Of a stretch of DNA of 64,000 nt, positions 52,551 through 60,948 are shown in pieces. The position numbers were made by a program, and so were the translations under genes. The stretch is from Palsa-504 sp963806335 (GTDB taxonomy: Bacteria > Actinomycetota > Actinomycetes > Streptosporangiales > Streptosporangiaceae): the NCBI GenBank assembly GCA_963806335.1, contig CAWDXO010000007.1:157625-221624 (forward strand). The letters run 5' to 3'. The notes beneath the pieces were generated by a model. It had not been told where the DNA came from. It worked only from the letters and a program-made list of their open reading frames with translations, and searched no databases. Numbering within the stretch: the first letter of the stretch is position 1; every line of letters begins with the position of its first letter.

Positions 52551-54497
52551 ATGCGCGTTCTGCTGTTCGGCACTTATGACACATCGCTGCATCCGAGAAT
52601 CGCCACGATCGCCGAGGGCCTGCGGACTTGCGGGATGGACGTGGCCGAATGCAACGCGCCGCTGGGCCTGGATACTGCGGCCAGAGTGGACATGCTGGCG
52701 CACCCGTGGCGATCTCCGGCCCTGCTGGTCCGCCTCGCCCTGCGCTGGCAGGGATTGGCCCGGGCCGCTCGCCGGATGCCCGAACCGGATGTGGTGCTGG
52801 TCGGCTACCTCGGTCACTTCGACGTCCACCTCGCCAGGCTGATCTTCCGCGGGATACCGGTAGTGCTCGACCACCTTACCGGGGCCAGCGACACCGCGCG
52901 GGACCGTCGGCTAGGCGGGAACGCGCGCCAGGCCCTGCTGAAGATGATCGACGCCGGCGCCCTGAGGGCAGCCGACATCGTCGTGGTTGACACCGAGGAA
53001 CACCTGGTCCGGCTGCCCGAACGGCACCAAGCCCGGGCGGTAGTGGTACCGGTGGGCGCACCGTCGGCGTGGTATGAGGCGGCTGTGACTGCCGAACAGG
53101 AAGGGACGGCAGCAGTCCAGGACGCCGACCGGCCGCTGCGGGTGGTGTTCTACGGCTTGTACACCCCCTTGCAGGGAGCTCCGGTCATCGGTGCCGCGCT
53201 GAGCCGGATGGCCGGGGCGCCCGTCGAGGTCACCATGATCGGCAGCGGCCAGGACAGGGCCGCGACGATGGCCGCGGCAGGCCCCAGCGACGCGGTCCGC
53301 TGGCTGGACTGGGTACCCGCCGCCGAACTGCCCGCGCTCGTGGCTGGCCACGACGTCTGCCTCGGCGTCTTCGGCGCCGCGGACAAGGCGCTGCGGGTGG
53401 TGCCGAACAAGGTGTTCCAAGGCGCCGCGGCCGGGTGCGCGATCGTGACCTCGGATACCGCCCCGCAGCGCCGGGCGCTGGCCGGGGCGGGCGTCCTGGT
53501 GCCGCCCGGCGACCCAGACGCGCTGGCCGCGGCCTTGCTGCGGCTGGCCGGTGACCGCGGCGAACTGGCCCGGCTGCGGCGACAGGCGCGCATGCTGGCC
53601 GAGGAGCAATTCATGCCGGAGCGGATCGTGACCCCGCTCGTCAAGGAACTTGGCGCGGCCACACAATCGAGGGCTAAGGCGCCAGGTGCGGATGCCGCGG
53701 CCGCAACCAAACGACCGCGAGGGGACATCGACGTGATCGACGCTATAGCGCCACTGACGCCGAACGCCTGGCTGCGCTACGAGATCGTGCGGCGCATGCT
53801 GCCCGCCGACGTCAGTGACGTGCTTGAAGTCGGCTGCGGCCGGGGGTCACTCGGGGTCCGGCTAGCCCAGCGCTACCGCTATCTGGGCGTGGAGCCGGAC
53901 GAGGGGTCCTGGGCCGTAGCCAGCGAGCGGATCAGGAGGGCCGGCCGGGGCGAGGTCCGCAACGTCACCTTCGAGGATCTCGGCGACCGCCAGTTCGACC
54001 TGGTATGCGCCTTCGAGGTCCTTGAGCACATCGAGGATGACGCGGCGGCGGTGAAGGGGTGGGCGGGCAGGCTCCGGGCCAACGGCTGGCTGCTCCTGTC
54101 GGTCCCGGCGCACCAGCACAGGTACGGTCCGGCTGACGAGCTGGCCGGCCACTTCCGCCGCTACGACCCGGAGGCCATGGCGGCCCTGCTGACCAGCTGT
54201 GGTTTCACCCAGATCCAGTTGCAGCTTTACGGCTTTCCGCTGGGCTATCTGCTGGAGGCCGGACGCAACCTGGTCGGCCGCCGGCGGATCGGCACGGCCA
54301 GGGCCACGTCGGTCGCCGAGCGGACCGCCGGATCGGGCCGGCTGCTCCAGCCGTCCGGCGGCGTCGCGGGCGCGGTTAACCGGTGGGGAACCGCGCCGTT
54401 CCGGGTGGTGGAGCGGGCGTTCCCGAACACCGGGACCGGGCTCGTGGTCCTGGCCCGCTCAGGGACGTCCCAGGGCCCGGAAGGACCAGCCGGCTGA
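52551..54497 (+). CDS. Glycosyltransferase (GT4-like) fused to SAM methyltransferase
   Basis: 648 residues with two enzymes. Residues 1-370 are a GT-B glycosyltransferase: VLLFGTYDTSLHPRIATIAEGL at the N-terminus and VPNKVFQGAAAGCAIVTSDTAPQRRALAGAGVLVPPGDPDALAAALLRL as the GT4-type donor-site region. A 30-residue linker leads to a class I methyltransferase (about 395-620) with motif I VLEVGCGRGSLG, GVEPDEGSWAVASERI, FDLVCAFEVLEHIEDD and the conserved RYGPADELAGHFRRYDPE. The domains could add and then methylate a sugar. The 3' end overlaps the facing dehydrogenase gene by 39 bases. No internal start with a ribosome site was seen at the domain junction. Confidence 0.88.
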   Translation: MRVLLFGTYDTSLHPRIATIAEGLRTCGMDVAECNAPLGLDTAARVDMLAHPWRSPALLVRLALRWQGLARAARRMPEPDVVLVGYLGHFDVHLARLIFRGIPVVLDHLTGASDTARDRRLGGNARQALLKMIDAGALRAADIVVVDTEEHLVRLPERHQARAVVVPVGAPSAWYEAAVTAEQEGTAAVQDADRPLRVVFYGLYTPLQGAPVIGAALSRMAGAPVEVTMIGSGQDRAATMAAAGPSDAVRWLDWVPAAELPALVAGHDVCLGVFGAADKALRVVPNKVFQGAAAGCAIVTSDTAPQRRALAGAGVLVPPGDPDALAAALLRLAGDRGELARLRRQARMLAEEQFMPERIVTPLVKELGAATQSRAKAPGADAAAATKRPRGDIDVIDAIAPLTPNAWLRYEIVRRMLPADVSDVLEVGCGRGSLGVRLAQRYRYLGVEPDEGSWAVASERIRRAGRGEVRNVTFEDLGDRQFDLVCAFEVLEHIEDDAAAVKGWAGRLRANGWLLLSVPAHQHRYGPADELAGHFRRYDPEAMAALLTSCGFTQIQLQLYGFPLGYLLEAGRNLVGRRRIGTARATSVAERTAGSGRLLQPSGGVAGAVNRWGTAPFRVVERAFPNTGTGLVVLARSGTSQGPEGPAG

Positions 54498-55802
54498 CCG
54501 CCACCGCTGCTCGTCAAGAGCGGACCTGGCATCGATGACATTGCGCCGCGCGACGACGGCTCCGAGAACCGCCGGGTCGGTCAGGCGGTACTCCTCCCAC
54601 TCGGTGAGGTGCAGGACCAGGTCCGCTCCAGCCGCCGCCTCGACCGCAGACTCGGCGTACCGCAGATCGGGCCGGACGAGCGCCGCGCTGCGCAGGGCGA
54701 CTGGGTCGTGCGCCGTCACGACCGCGCCCTCGGCGGCCAGGCGACCGCACACGTCCAGGCTGGCCGAGTTGCGCACGTCGTCGCTGCCCGGCTTGAACGC
54801 CAGGCCCAGCACGGCGACCTGGCGCCCGGCTAGCGAGCCGCCGACTAGCTCACGGGCCAGCTCCACCGTACGCGACCGGCAGCGCATGTTGATGACGTCG
54901 ATCTCGGTGAGCAGCGTAGCCAGCGAGGTGACGCCCAGCTGTTCCGCGACCGCGCCGAAGGCACGGACGTCCTTGGGCAGACATCCCCCGCCGTAGCCGA
55001 GGCCAGGGGTCAGGAAGTGCCTGCCGATCCGTTCGTCATACGCCAGCGCCCCGGCCAGCGCCGTCACGTCGGCGCCGGTGGCCTCGCAAACCTCGGCCAA
55101 GGCGTTGACGAAGGACAGCCGGGTGGCCAGGAAGGCGTTGGCCGACATCTTGACGAGCTCGGCCGTCTCCAGGTCCATCACCAGTACCGGAACGCCCTGG
55201 CTGAGCGGCCTGGCGTACACCTGCCTCAGCCGGTCAGCCGCCCGCTGCGACATTGTGCCCAGGACGATGCGGTCCGGCATTAGGCTGTCCCGTACCGCGG
55301 AGCCCTCTCGCAGGAACTCGGGGTTCCAGATGACCTCGGCTCCGGCTCCGGCCGGCGCCTGCGCGGCGATCCGCGCCGCCAGCGCCCGTGCCGTGCCCAC
55401 CGGGACTGTGGACTTCCCGGCGATCAGGCACGGGGCGGCCAGGTGCGGCGCCAGCGCGTCCGTCGCCGCGTAGACCTGGGACAGGTCGGCCGAGCCGTCC
55501 GGCGCCTGCGGCGTCCCGACGCACAGGAAATGGATATCGGCGAAGGTGGCCGCCTCCGCGTGGCTGGTCGTGAACCGCAGTCGGCCGGTGTCCAGTTGCT
55601 TGTGCAACAGCTCTTGCAGCCCAGGCTCGAAAAACGGCGCGATCCCGCTGGCCGCCTGCGCCACCTTGCGGGCATCGGTGTCGACGGCGAGCACGTCGTG
55701 CCCGAACTCAGCCAGGCACACCGCGTGCGTCAGCCCGAGATACCCGATGCCGATTACCGTGACGCGGGTCCCGGGACCGGTTGCGTCGATGTTCGCGGCG
55801 AT
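54459..55802 (-). CDS. UDP-glucose/GDP-mannose 6-dehydrogenase family protein
   Basis: About 447 residues. The N-terminal Rossmann motif TVIGIGYLGLTHAVCLAEFG, FLCVGTPQ, the catalytic cysteine in GLGYGGGCLPKDV and the C-terminal LAFKPGSDDVRNS region define the family, which oxidises UDP-glucose (or GDP-mannose or similar) to the uronic acid with NAD. The start is unusual. The frame is closed by a TGA near 55829, and no ATG, GTG or TTG lies before the Rossmann strand. A GAGGAG is followed by CTG (55805) and ATC (55802), which overlap the stop of the GT2 gene, so one of these must start translation or the upstream gene must be translated through. Confidence 0.9.
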   Translation of the reverse strand: MAANIDATGPGTRVTVIGIGYLGLTHAVCLAEFGHDVLAVDTDARKVAQAASGIAPFFEPGLQELLHKQLDTGRLRFTTSHAEAATFADIHFLCVGTPQAPDGSADLSQVYAATDALAPHLAAPCLIAGKSTVPVGTARALAARIAAQAPAGAGAEVIWNPEFLREGSAVRDSLMPDRIVLGTMSQRAADRLRQVYARPLSQGVPVLVMDLETAELVKMSANAFLATRLSFVNALAEVCEATGADVTALAGALAYDERIGRHFLTPGLGYGGGCLPKDVRAFGAVAEQLGVTSLATLLTEIDVINMRCRSRTVELARELVGGSLAGRQVAVLGLAFKPGSDDVRNSASLDVCGRLAAEGAVVTAHDPVALRSAALVRPDLRYAESAVEAAAGADLVLHLTEWEEYRLTDPAVLGAVVARRNVIDARSALDEQRWRSAGWSFRALGRP

Positions 55803-56773
55803 CAGACGTCTCCTCTCGACCGGACGATCAGATCAGCGAGCAGGGCAAGCGAGGCGATGAGTAGCCCGGTCACGAAGATCAGCACAGTGTTGACCGACAA
55901 GCGCAGCGGGTGCACCACCACGTCGTAGATGCCCTTGACGATGCCGAGCCCGATCAGGAACAGGGCCACGGGCATCAGCACCTTGAGTGGGTTAAAGTAC
56001 ATCACCATCCGCAGTACCTGCAGGATGTAGCGGTATGCGTCCTTGACGAACTTGAACTTCGAGGTCCCCGACCGCTTGGCGTACTCGATCGGCACGTAGC
56101 GTACCTCGTGCTGGTTAGCTAGGAACGCGACGGTAATCGTGGTCACGCAGGAGAAGCCGGGTGGCAGCAGCCGCAGGTACGGTCGCGCGACCTCGCGCCG
56201 GAACGCCCTGAGCCCAGAGTTCAGGTCAGGGATCTGGGCGTTGGTGAGCCGTTCCGCGAGCTTGCGGATGAGCCATTTGGCCGGGACCCGCAGCAGCTTG
56301 TGCGAGCCCTGCTCGCTGGTCCGCGCCCCCACGACCTGGTCCAGGCCCGGATCCTTCTCGAGCATCTGGACCAACTCGGGTATCCGATCGTTCGGATAGG
56401 TCATGTCGGCATCGGTCCACACCACGATCTCGCCCCGCGCCCGCTGGGTGCCGATGCGGCGCACGGTGCCGGACCCGCCGTTGCGGTGGAAGGGCACGAC
56501 CTGCATGTGCGGAAACCGAGGCGCGGCCTCATACAGGCGGGCCAGCGTCTGATCGGTTGAGGCGTCGTCGAAGGCTAGCAGCTCGTAGCCGTACCCGCTG
56601 GCGTCCATGGCCGCGCAGATCCTCGCTACCTCGTCCGTCACGTGACCCTGCTCGTTGTAGCAGGGCAGGATGATCGAGACGTAAGGAGCCGACGGCAGCG
56701 GATCGGCCGCCGAGGTCGCGGCCACCGCCGGGCCTGGGGGGACGGCCCGGGGGTCGTCGAGGTATGCGGTCAC
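55802..56773 (-). CDS. GT2 glycosyltransferase, polyprenyl-phosphate sugar transferase type
   Basis: 323 residues. The GT2 domain has VSIILPCYNEQGHV, LLAFDDASTDQTL and the metal-binding VVWTDADMTYPND, followed by two C-terminal membrane helices (about 250-275 and 285-310), as in GtrB/ArnC/DPM-like enzymes that charge polyprenyl phosphate with a sugar. The product would feed the GT-C-like proteins encoded beside it. GTG 56773 was chosen because its GTGA overlaps the stop of the gene before it. Confidence 0.9.
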   Translation of the reverse strand: MTAYLDDPRAVPPGPAVAATSAADPLPSAPYVSIILPCYNEQGHVTDEVARICAAMDASGYGYELLAFDDASTDQTLARLYEAAPRFPHMQVVPFHRNGGSGTVRRIGTQRARGEIVVWTDADMTYPNDRIPELVQMLEKDPGLDQVVGARTSEQGSHKLLRVPAKWLIRKLAERLTNAQIPDLNSGLRAFRREVARPYLRLLPPGFSCVTTITVAFLANQHEVRYVPIEYAKRSGTSKFKFVKDAYRYILQVLRMVMYFNPLKVLMPVALFLIGLGIVKGIYDVVVHPLRLSVNTVLIFVTGLLIASLALLADLIVRSRGDV

Positions 56774-58947
56774 GGCGCCGGCTCCCACATCCAGATGCTC
56801 ATCTCGATCGGCTTGGTCGTCCATGGCGGTGTCATCAGCGTGTTGCTGTCCATTTTCGTGCTCAGTGTCATGACCTTCCTCACGAGCCCGTGGTAGGGCT
56901 GGAGTTCCGACGCTTTGGCGGCGAGGAGGACCGGCCGCCGCCCGGCCTGCTGGATGGCCCGCACTATCGGCTGGATGACCGAGGCGTCCGGGGAGCGGCC
57001 GGAGGGCGTGACGCGGGCCGTCGGGACTCCGCACATCCCGCGGACAATCTCGGTAAACCGGTCGGCGACCGGGCCGTCGATGATGACGACTGATGAGTCT
57101 TTGGGGATCGCCGCGCACAGGCTGTCGACCGCGGCGAGTTCGCCCCCATATGTGGTCTTGGACGCCAGGCCGTCAGCGGTCAGCGAGACCCCGAGCGGGC
57201 CGCCGGTCTTGGCGCCGAGGCCGAACGTCGTAATCGAGGGCGGCACCAGCAGGGCGGCCACGAGAACGACGCCCGAGCCGACACTGGGCACCCCGGCGTA
57301 GCCATGCTCATCGAGCCAGCGAACCAGCCAGGACGACGCCCACACCGCCAGCAGGATGAAGCCCGGCAATACGGCGGGGACGAGCCGACGGCTGGCCCAC
57401 GGCTGATCGGGAGTGATGGCCGGCCGGTACAAGAATGTGACGATTGTCCACGCAAAGGTTATCAGTGGCAGCGTCCAGTGCGGGGCCTGGCCGCGCAGGC
57501 ACCGCCGGGACAGCAGCGCCGCGGCGACCGTGGCGAGAATCACCGCCGGCACGCCAATGTACCAGAACACCCAGTGCAGGCTCTGCTCGGCGTAGGTGCG
57601 CGCCGGGTCGACCGGCAGGTGATTGTCCCGCTGATAGGAGGCTATGACCTGCTCGGTGGCGTTGTTCATCGCCGTGTGTACCGTTTGCACGTACGGGCGG
57701 ACGGCGAAGGCGACGACGATCAGGACCGCCACCACCGAGGCGGCATCCGGCAGCCATCTCCCCTTCACCTCCGGCAGGCCACGTTTCCATAGCAGTGGCA
57801 GCGCCACTAGCGTCACGACGAGCACGAGAGCGGCCGCCAGCGCCAGCAGCACCAGCGACGACTTGTTGGTCTCCAGGTACGGCCGGGAAAGAACCAGCCC
57901 GTCGATGATGCCGTAGGCCCCGCCGACCGCGACGCCGCCGATCAGCGGCAACGCCTGCCGACGGCGGCCGAGAAGCAGCAGACCGCAGTACGGGACCACC
58001 GGCAGGATGTCGCTGGCCCCGTCGATGCGCACCAGCATGGTCAGGCCGAGCGCGAGGCCCCCGATCGCCGCGAGGACCCGGGCCCCTCCGGCCCGGTCCC
58101 GGCTGAGGGAATCGATCACCAGGCAAAGCCCGCCGAGGAAGAGGATCTGCGCCAGCGGCTCGCTGTAGTTCGACCGGCTGGTGAACTGCTCAGGCATGGA
58201 AAGCGCGAGGGCGAGGACCGCCAGCGGCGCCCACCGCGGCCCGACGAGCCTGGCGGTCAGCCCGCCGAAGGTGAGCAGCGCGGCCGCCCCGAGCACCGGC
58301 GCCGCCAGCAGCGCGGCGTTCGCGCCGCCCGCCCACATCGCCCCGGCGAGCACCATTGGCAGCCCGGCCATGAACTGCGGCACGATGATGTTGCCGACCT
58401 GGTAGTAGGCGAAGCTACCGAAGACCAAGCCGCTGTGCATGCCACCGAAGGCGGCACGATCCTGCGGGATCGGCAGCGAGCCGTGTCGGGAGATCCATTC
58501 GGCGAACTGGAAGTAAGACGCCGGGTCGCGCATCACGATGATGAACTGCGAATGATAGATCACCTGATCGGCGCCGAACGCGATCGCGACCGCCAGGACG
58601 GCGCCGACCGTCCACCAGGGCGTGCGCTTTCTCTCCGGCTGCCGCGCGGTCTCCGGGCGGCGCGCGGGCCAGGCGTCCGGCGACGGGCCGGAAATCCAGC
58701 GCAGCCCGAGCGGGACCAGCACTACGGCCACAGGAACCGAGAGCAGCAGCGTGAGGACCGGCGTGAAATGGCCGATGAACAGTAGCGGGAATCCAGCCAG
58801 CAGCCACGACACCACGAGCAGCGTGGGCAGCACCGACAACCGTCCGAGCACCCGTCCGGCGGCGTCCGGCGGGCCGGCCGGGTGCCCGGTGCCGTCCGCG
58901 GCGTCGGGCGCGGACGAGCCGGCGGTCTTAGGCCGGATCACGCTCAT
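56770..58947 (-). CDS. Large polytopic membrane protein, GT-C-like
   Basis: 725 residues with 12 or more predicted helices and a C-terminal soluble domain of about 130 residues. The first long outer loop contains IIVMRDPASYFQFAEWISRHGSLP, in the position where GT-C enzymes place their acidic catalytic residue. I do not recognise a named family. It is coupled by overlaps to the DUF2079 gene before it (58944-58947) and the GT2 gene after it, so it probably uses the polyprenyl-linked sugar made by that GT2. Confidence 0.72.
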   Translation of the reverse strand: MSVIRPKTAGSSAPDAADGTGHPAGPPDAAGRVLGRLSVLPTLLVVSWLLAGFPLLFIGHFTPVLTLLLSVPVAVVLVPLGLRWISGPSPDAWPARRPETARQPERKRTPWWTVGAVLAVAIAFGADQVIYHSQFIIVMRDPASYFQFAEWISRHGSLPIPQDRAAFGGMHSGLVFGSFAYYQVGNIIVPQFMAGLPMVLAGAMWAGGANAALLAAPVLGAAALLTFGGLTARLVGPRWAPLAVLALALSMPEQFTSRSNYSEPLAQILFLGGLCLVIDSLSRDRAGGARVLAAIGGLALGLTMLVRIDGASDILPVVPYCGLLLLGRRRQALPLIGGVAVGGAYGIIDGLVLSRPYLETNKSSLVLLALAAALVLVVTLVALPLLWKRGLPEVKGRWLPDAASVVAVLIVVAFAVRPYVQTVHTAMNNATEQVIASYQRDNHLPVDPARTYAEQSLHWVFWYIGVPAVILATVAAALLSRRCLRGQAPHWTLPLITFAWTIVTFLYRPAITPDQPWASRRLVPAVLPGFILLAVWASSWLVRWLDEHGYAGVPSVGSGVVLVAALLVPPSITTFGLGAKTGGPLGVSLTADGLASKTTYGGELAAVDSLCAAIPKDSSVVIIDGPVADRFTEIVRGMCGVPTARVTPSGRSPDASVIQPIVRAIQQAGRRPVLLAAKASELQPYHGLVRKVMTLSTKMDSNTLMTPPWTTKPIEMSIWMWEPAP

Positions 58948-60572
58948 CCCGCGTTCTCCGCGGCACCCGCGCCGGGCGGGCCCGCGTCGGGACTGTGCAG
59001 CACGATGAATCCTCCCCGGTCGAAAACGGTCTGGTAGCCGTGCTTCCTAAGCAGCGCGATTCGTTGTTCCTGCTGCTTGACGGAGTGGAAGGTGAACTGC
59101 CTCCCGACTACGGCCGCGACCACCCACGGCGGGTATAGCGGGGTCCCGCCATCACCGTCCCAGAGCAGGACGGTATCCCGCCCGGCGAGGTGCGGACCGA
59201 GGGGATTCACCGCCTCGACCGTAACCCCGGCCGGGACGGCGGCCACCGCGGCGGCCGCGGTCGTCTCTTCCGCGTTCCGATGGTAGAACGACGGGTGGAG
59301 GGCGGCTCCGAGGGCGAATCGGGGCACCAGGCAGACCGAGACGATGCATATCGCCGCGGCGGCGACGAGCGCCACCGTGCCCGCGCCCCGGTCCGCCCGC
59401 GCCGGTATCTGTGTTGTCTCCGCTGTCTCGGCTGCCTGCGCCAGCGCGCGGTGCCGCCTGACCCGCGTGACCCACCGATCCAGCCGTGCCGCGCCGTCGA
59501 CGGCACTGAATGCGAGGGCAATCACCAGGTAGGCATTGTAGTGATACGCGGTGAACCACCAGTTGGGGAACTGGTTCTGGAGCATCCGTTCCGCCAGAAG
59601 CGGGATGACAGCGATCGTCAAGGGCGACAGCAGCGGAAGGAAGCAGAACGGGGCCAGCAGCCACAACATGGTGTCGAGCTTGACCCGGGGGGTGACGAAC
59701 AGCCGCACCGCGCTGACGGGATGAGTGACGATGTGCTCCAGAACCTGCGGCACATTGTGACCGAGCGCGCCGTAGGCCCAGTAGTAGTCCGAGCGGCCGC
59801 CGAAGGCCGGGATCAGCAGGTAGGTCGCCACCCAGGTGTCCGCTACGCCGAAGACGACGAGGGCGAGAGCCACCAGTCGCTGCCTGGGCACGGTCTTCGG
59901 GCGCGCCACGGCGAGGTACACCCCGATCCCGGCGACGAACAGGCCCATATCCTCCTTGACCAGCAGCAGGGCCGCCAGCGCGATGAGCGCGGTCCGCAGC
60001 CGACCCGCCGACAGGCGCTCGAGCGCCACCGCGGTCAGCACGGGAGCAAACGCGACTTCGTGGAAGTCGAAGGCCGCCGCCGAGGCAATCGGCCAGCTCA
60101 GCGCATACGCGACCGAGACCAGGTAGGCGGCGATGGTGGCCTTGCGCCCGCCGCCGAACGTCCGGCGGGTGAACAGCCACAGCGGCGGGACCGCGAGCGC
60201 GAAGAGCACCGCCTGGGCCACCAGGAGGGTCTGCGGGCCGCTAAAGATCCAGTACAGCGGGGCCAGCGCCGCGAGGATCGGCGACCAGTGGTCACCGAGG
60301 ACGGAGAAGTTTGGGCCGAAGTTGTTGTGCAGGCCCTTGATAAGTGAGATTCCGGGTTCGAAATGAGCGTAAGAGCGCACCGCCTCATCGAAGATAACTA
60401 GGTCATACGACGAGGTCTGGAAGGTGTAGTTGAGGACAAGCGAGAACACGGAGTAGCCGGCGGCCATCAGCGCGGTCAGCACCCCGACCCCGACTATGTG
60501 CCTGGATGGCCTCATCCTCGCCCGGACGCCGACGTATAGCCGTGTGGTGGGTGATGCGCTATCCACAGTCAC
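58944..60572 (-). CDS. DUF2079 membrane protein
   Basis: 542 residues. The outer-loop signature YDLVIFDEAVRSYAHFEPGISLIKG ... NFGPNFSVLGDHWSPILAALAPLYWI marks DUF2079, a GT-C-like actinobacterial membrane family with about 10 helices here and a C-terminal soluble part. The GTG at 60572 has TAGGTT seven bases upstream and no ribosome site, so the operon of four genes down to the dehydrogenase probably starts as a leaderless mRNA here. ATG 60515 is an alternative start. Confidence 0.85.
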   Translation of the reverse strand: MTVDSASPTTRLYVGVRARMRPSRHIVGVGVLTALMAAGYSVFSLVLNYTFQTSSYDLVIFDEAVRSYAHFEPGISLIKGLHNNFGPNFSVLGDHWSPILAALAPLYWIFSGPQTLLVAQAVLFALAVPPLWLFTRRTFGGGRKATIAAYLVSVAYALSWPIASAAAFDFHEVAFAPVLTAVALERLSAGRLRTALIALAALLLVKEDMGLFVAGIGVYLAVARPKTVPRQRLVALALVVFGVADTWVATYLLIPAFGGRSDYYWAYGALGHNVPQVLEHIVTHPVSAVRLFVTPRVKLDTMLWLLAPFCFLPLLSPLTIAVIPLLAERMLQNQFPNWWFTAYHYNAYLVIALAFSAVDGAARLDRWVTRVRRHRALAQAAETAETTQIPARADRGAGTVALVAAAAICIVSVCLVPRFALGAALHPSFYHRNAEETTAAAAVAAVPAGVTVEAVNPLGPHLAGRDTVLLWDGDGGTPLYPPWVVAAVVGRQFTFHSVKQQEQRIALLRKHGYQTVFDRGGFIVLHSPDAGPPGAGAAENAG

Positions 60573-60948
60573 TCGGGGAAACCTACCATTGGGGTTGGCT
60601 CATGCGCCCGCACGAGCCAGCTGGACGTATAGTTTTTGGCTGCTCACTGCCTGGACCAGGCCACACTAAGTGCCCCGGTCGACGATCACGCCGCAGGCCG
60701 CGTACAGGCCGGGCCGCGTTCCGAGAGTCTAATCGGCTCGGGAAACCAGAATGGTGGAAGATCCGGCCTCCCTCATCTGCGGCCTGCCCCAGTCTGCGCG
60801 GCGTGTTGGGCCAGCGCGCGGTGGTCCCCTGAACAATATCGTGGCGCCCGCCTGCTTGACCGCCATTCGCGGGCCCCGGTGACGGTGGCATGCCGCGTGA
60901 CTACCAGGAAGCGGGAGGTCATTCAGCGAGCTGGGCCCGGCGCGCCGG
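60573..60948. other. 376-base gap between pafA and the glycan block
   Basis: Holds the promoter side of the DUF2079 operon (TAGGTT at 60580-60585 on the minus strand) and the sequence after the pafA stop. Frames within it have no protein-like features. It marks the right border of the glycan block. Confidence 0.45.
60580..60585 (-). promoter_or_regulatory. -10-like hexamer before the DUF2079 gene
   Basis: TAGGTT on the minus strand, seven bases before the GTG at 60572. It would drive the four-gene glycan operon. Confidence 0.45.
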
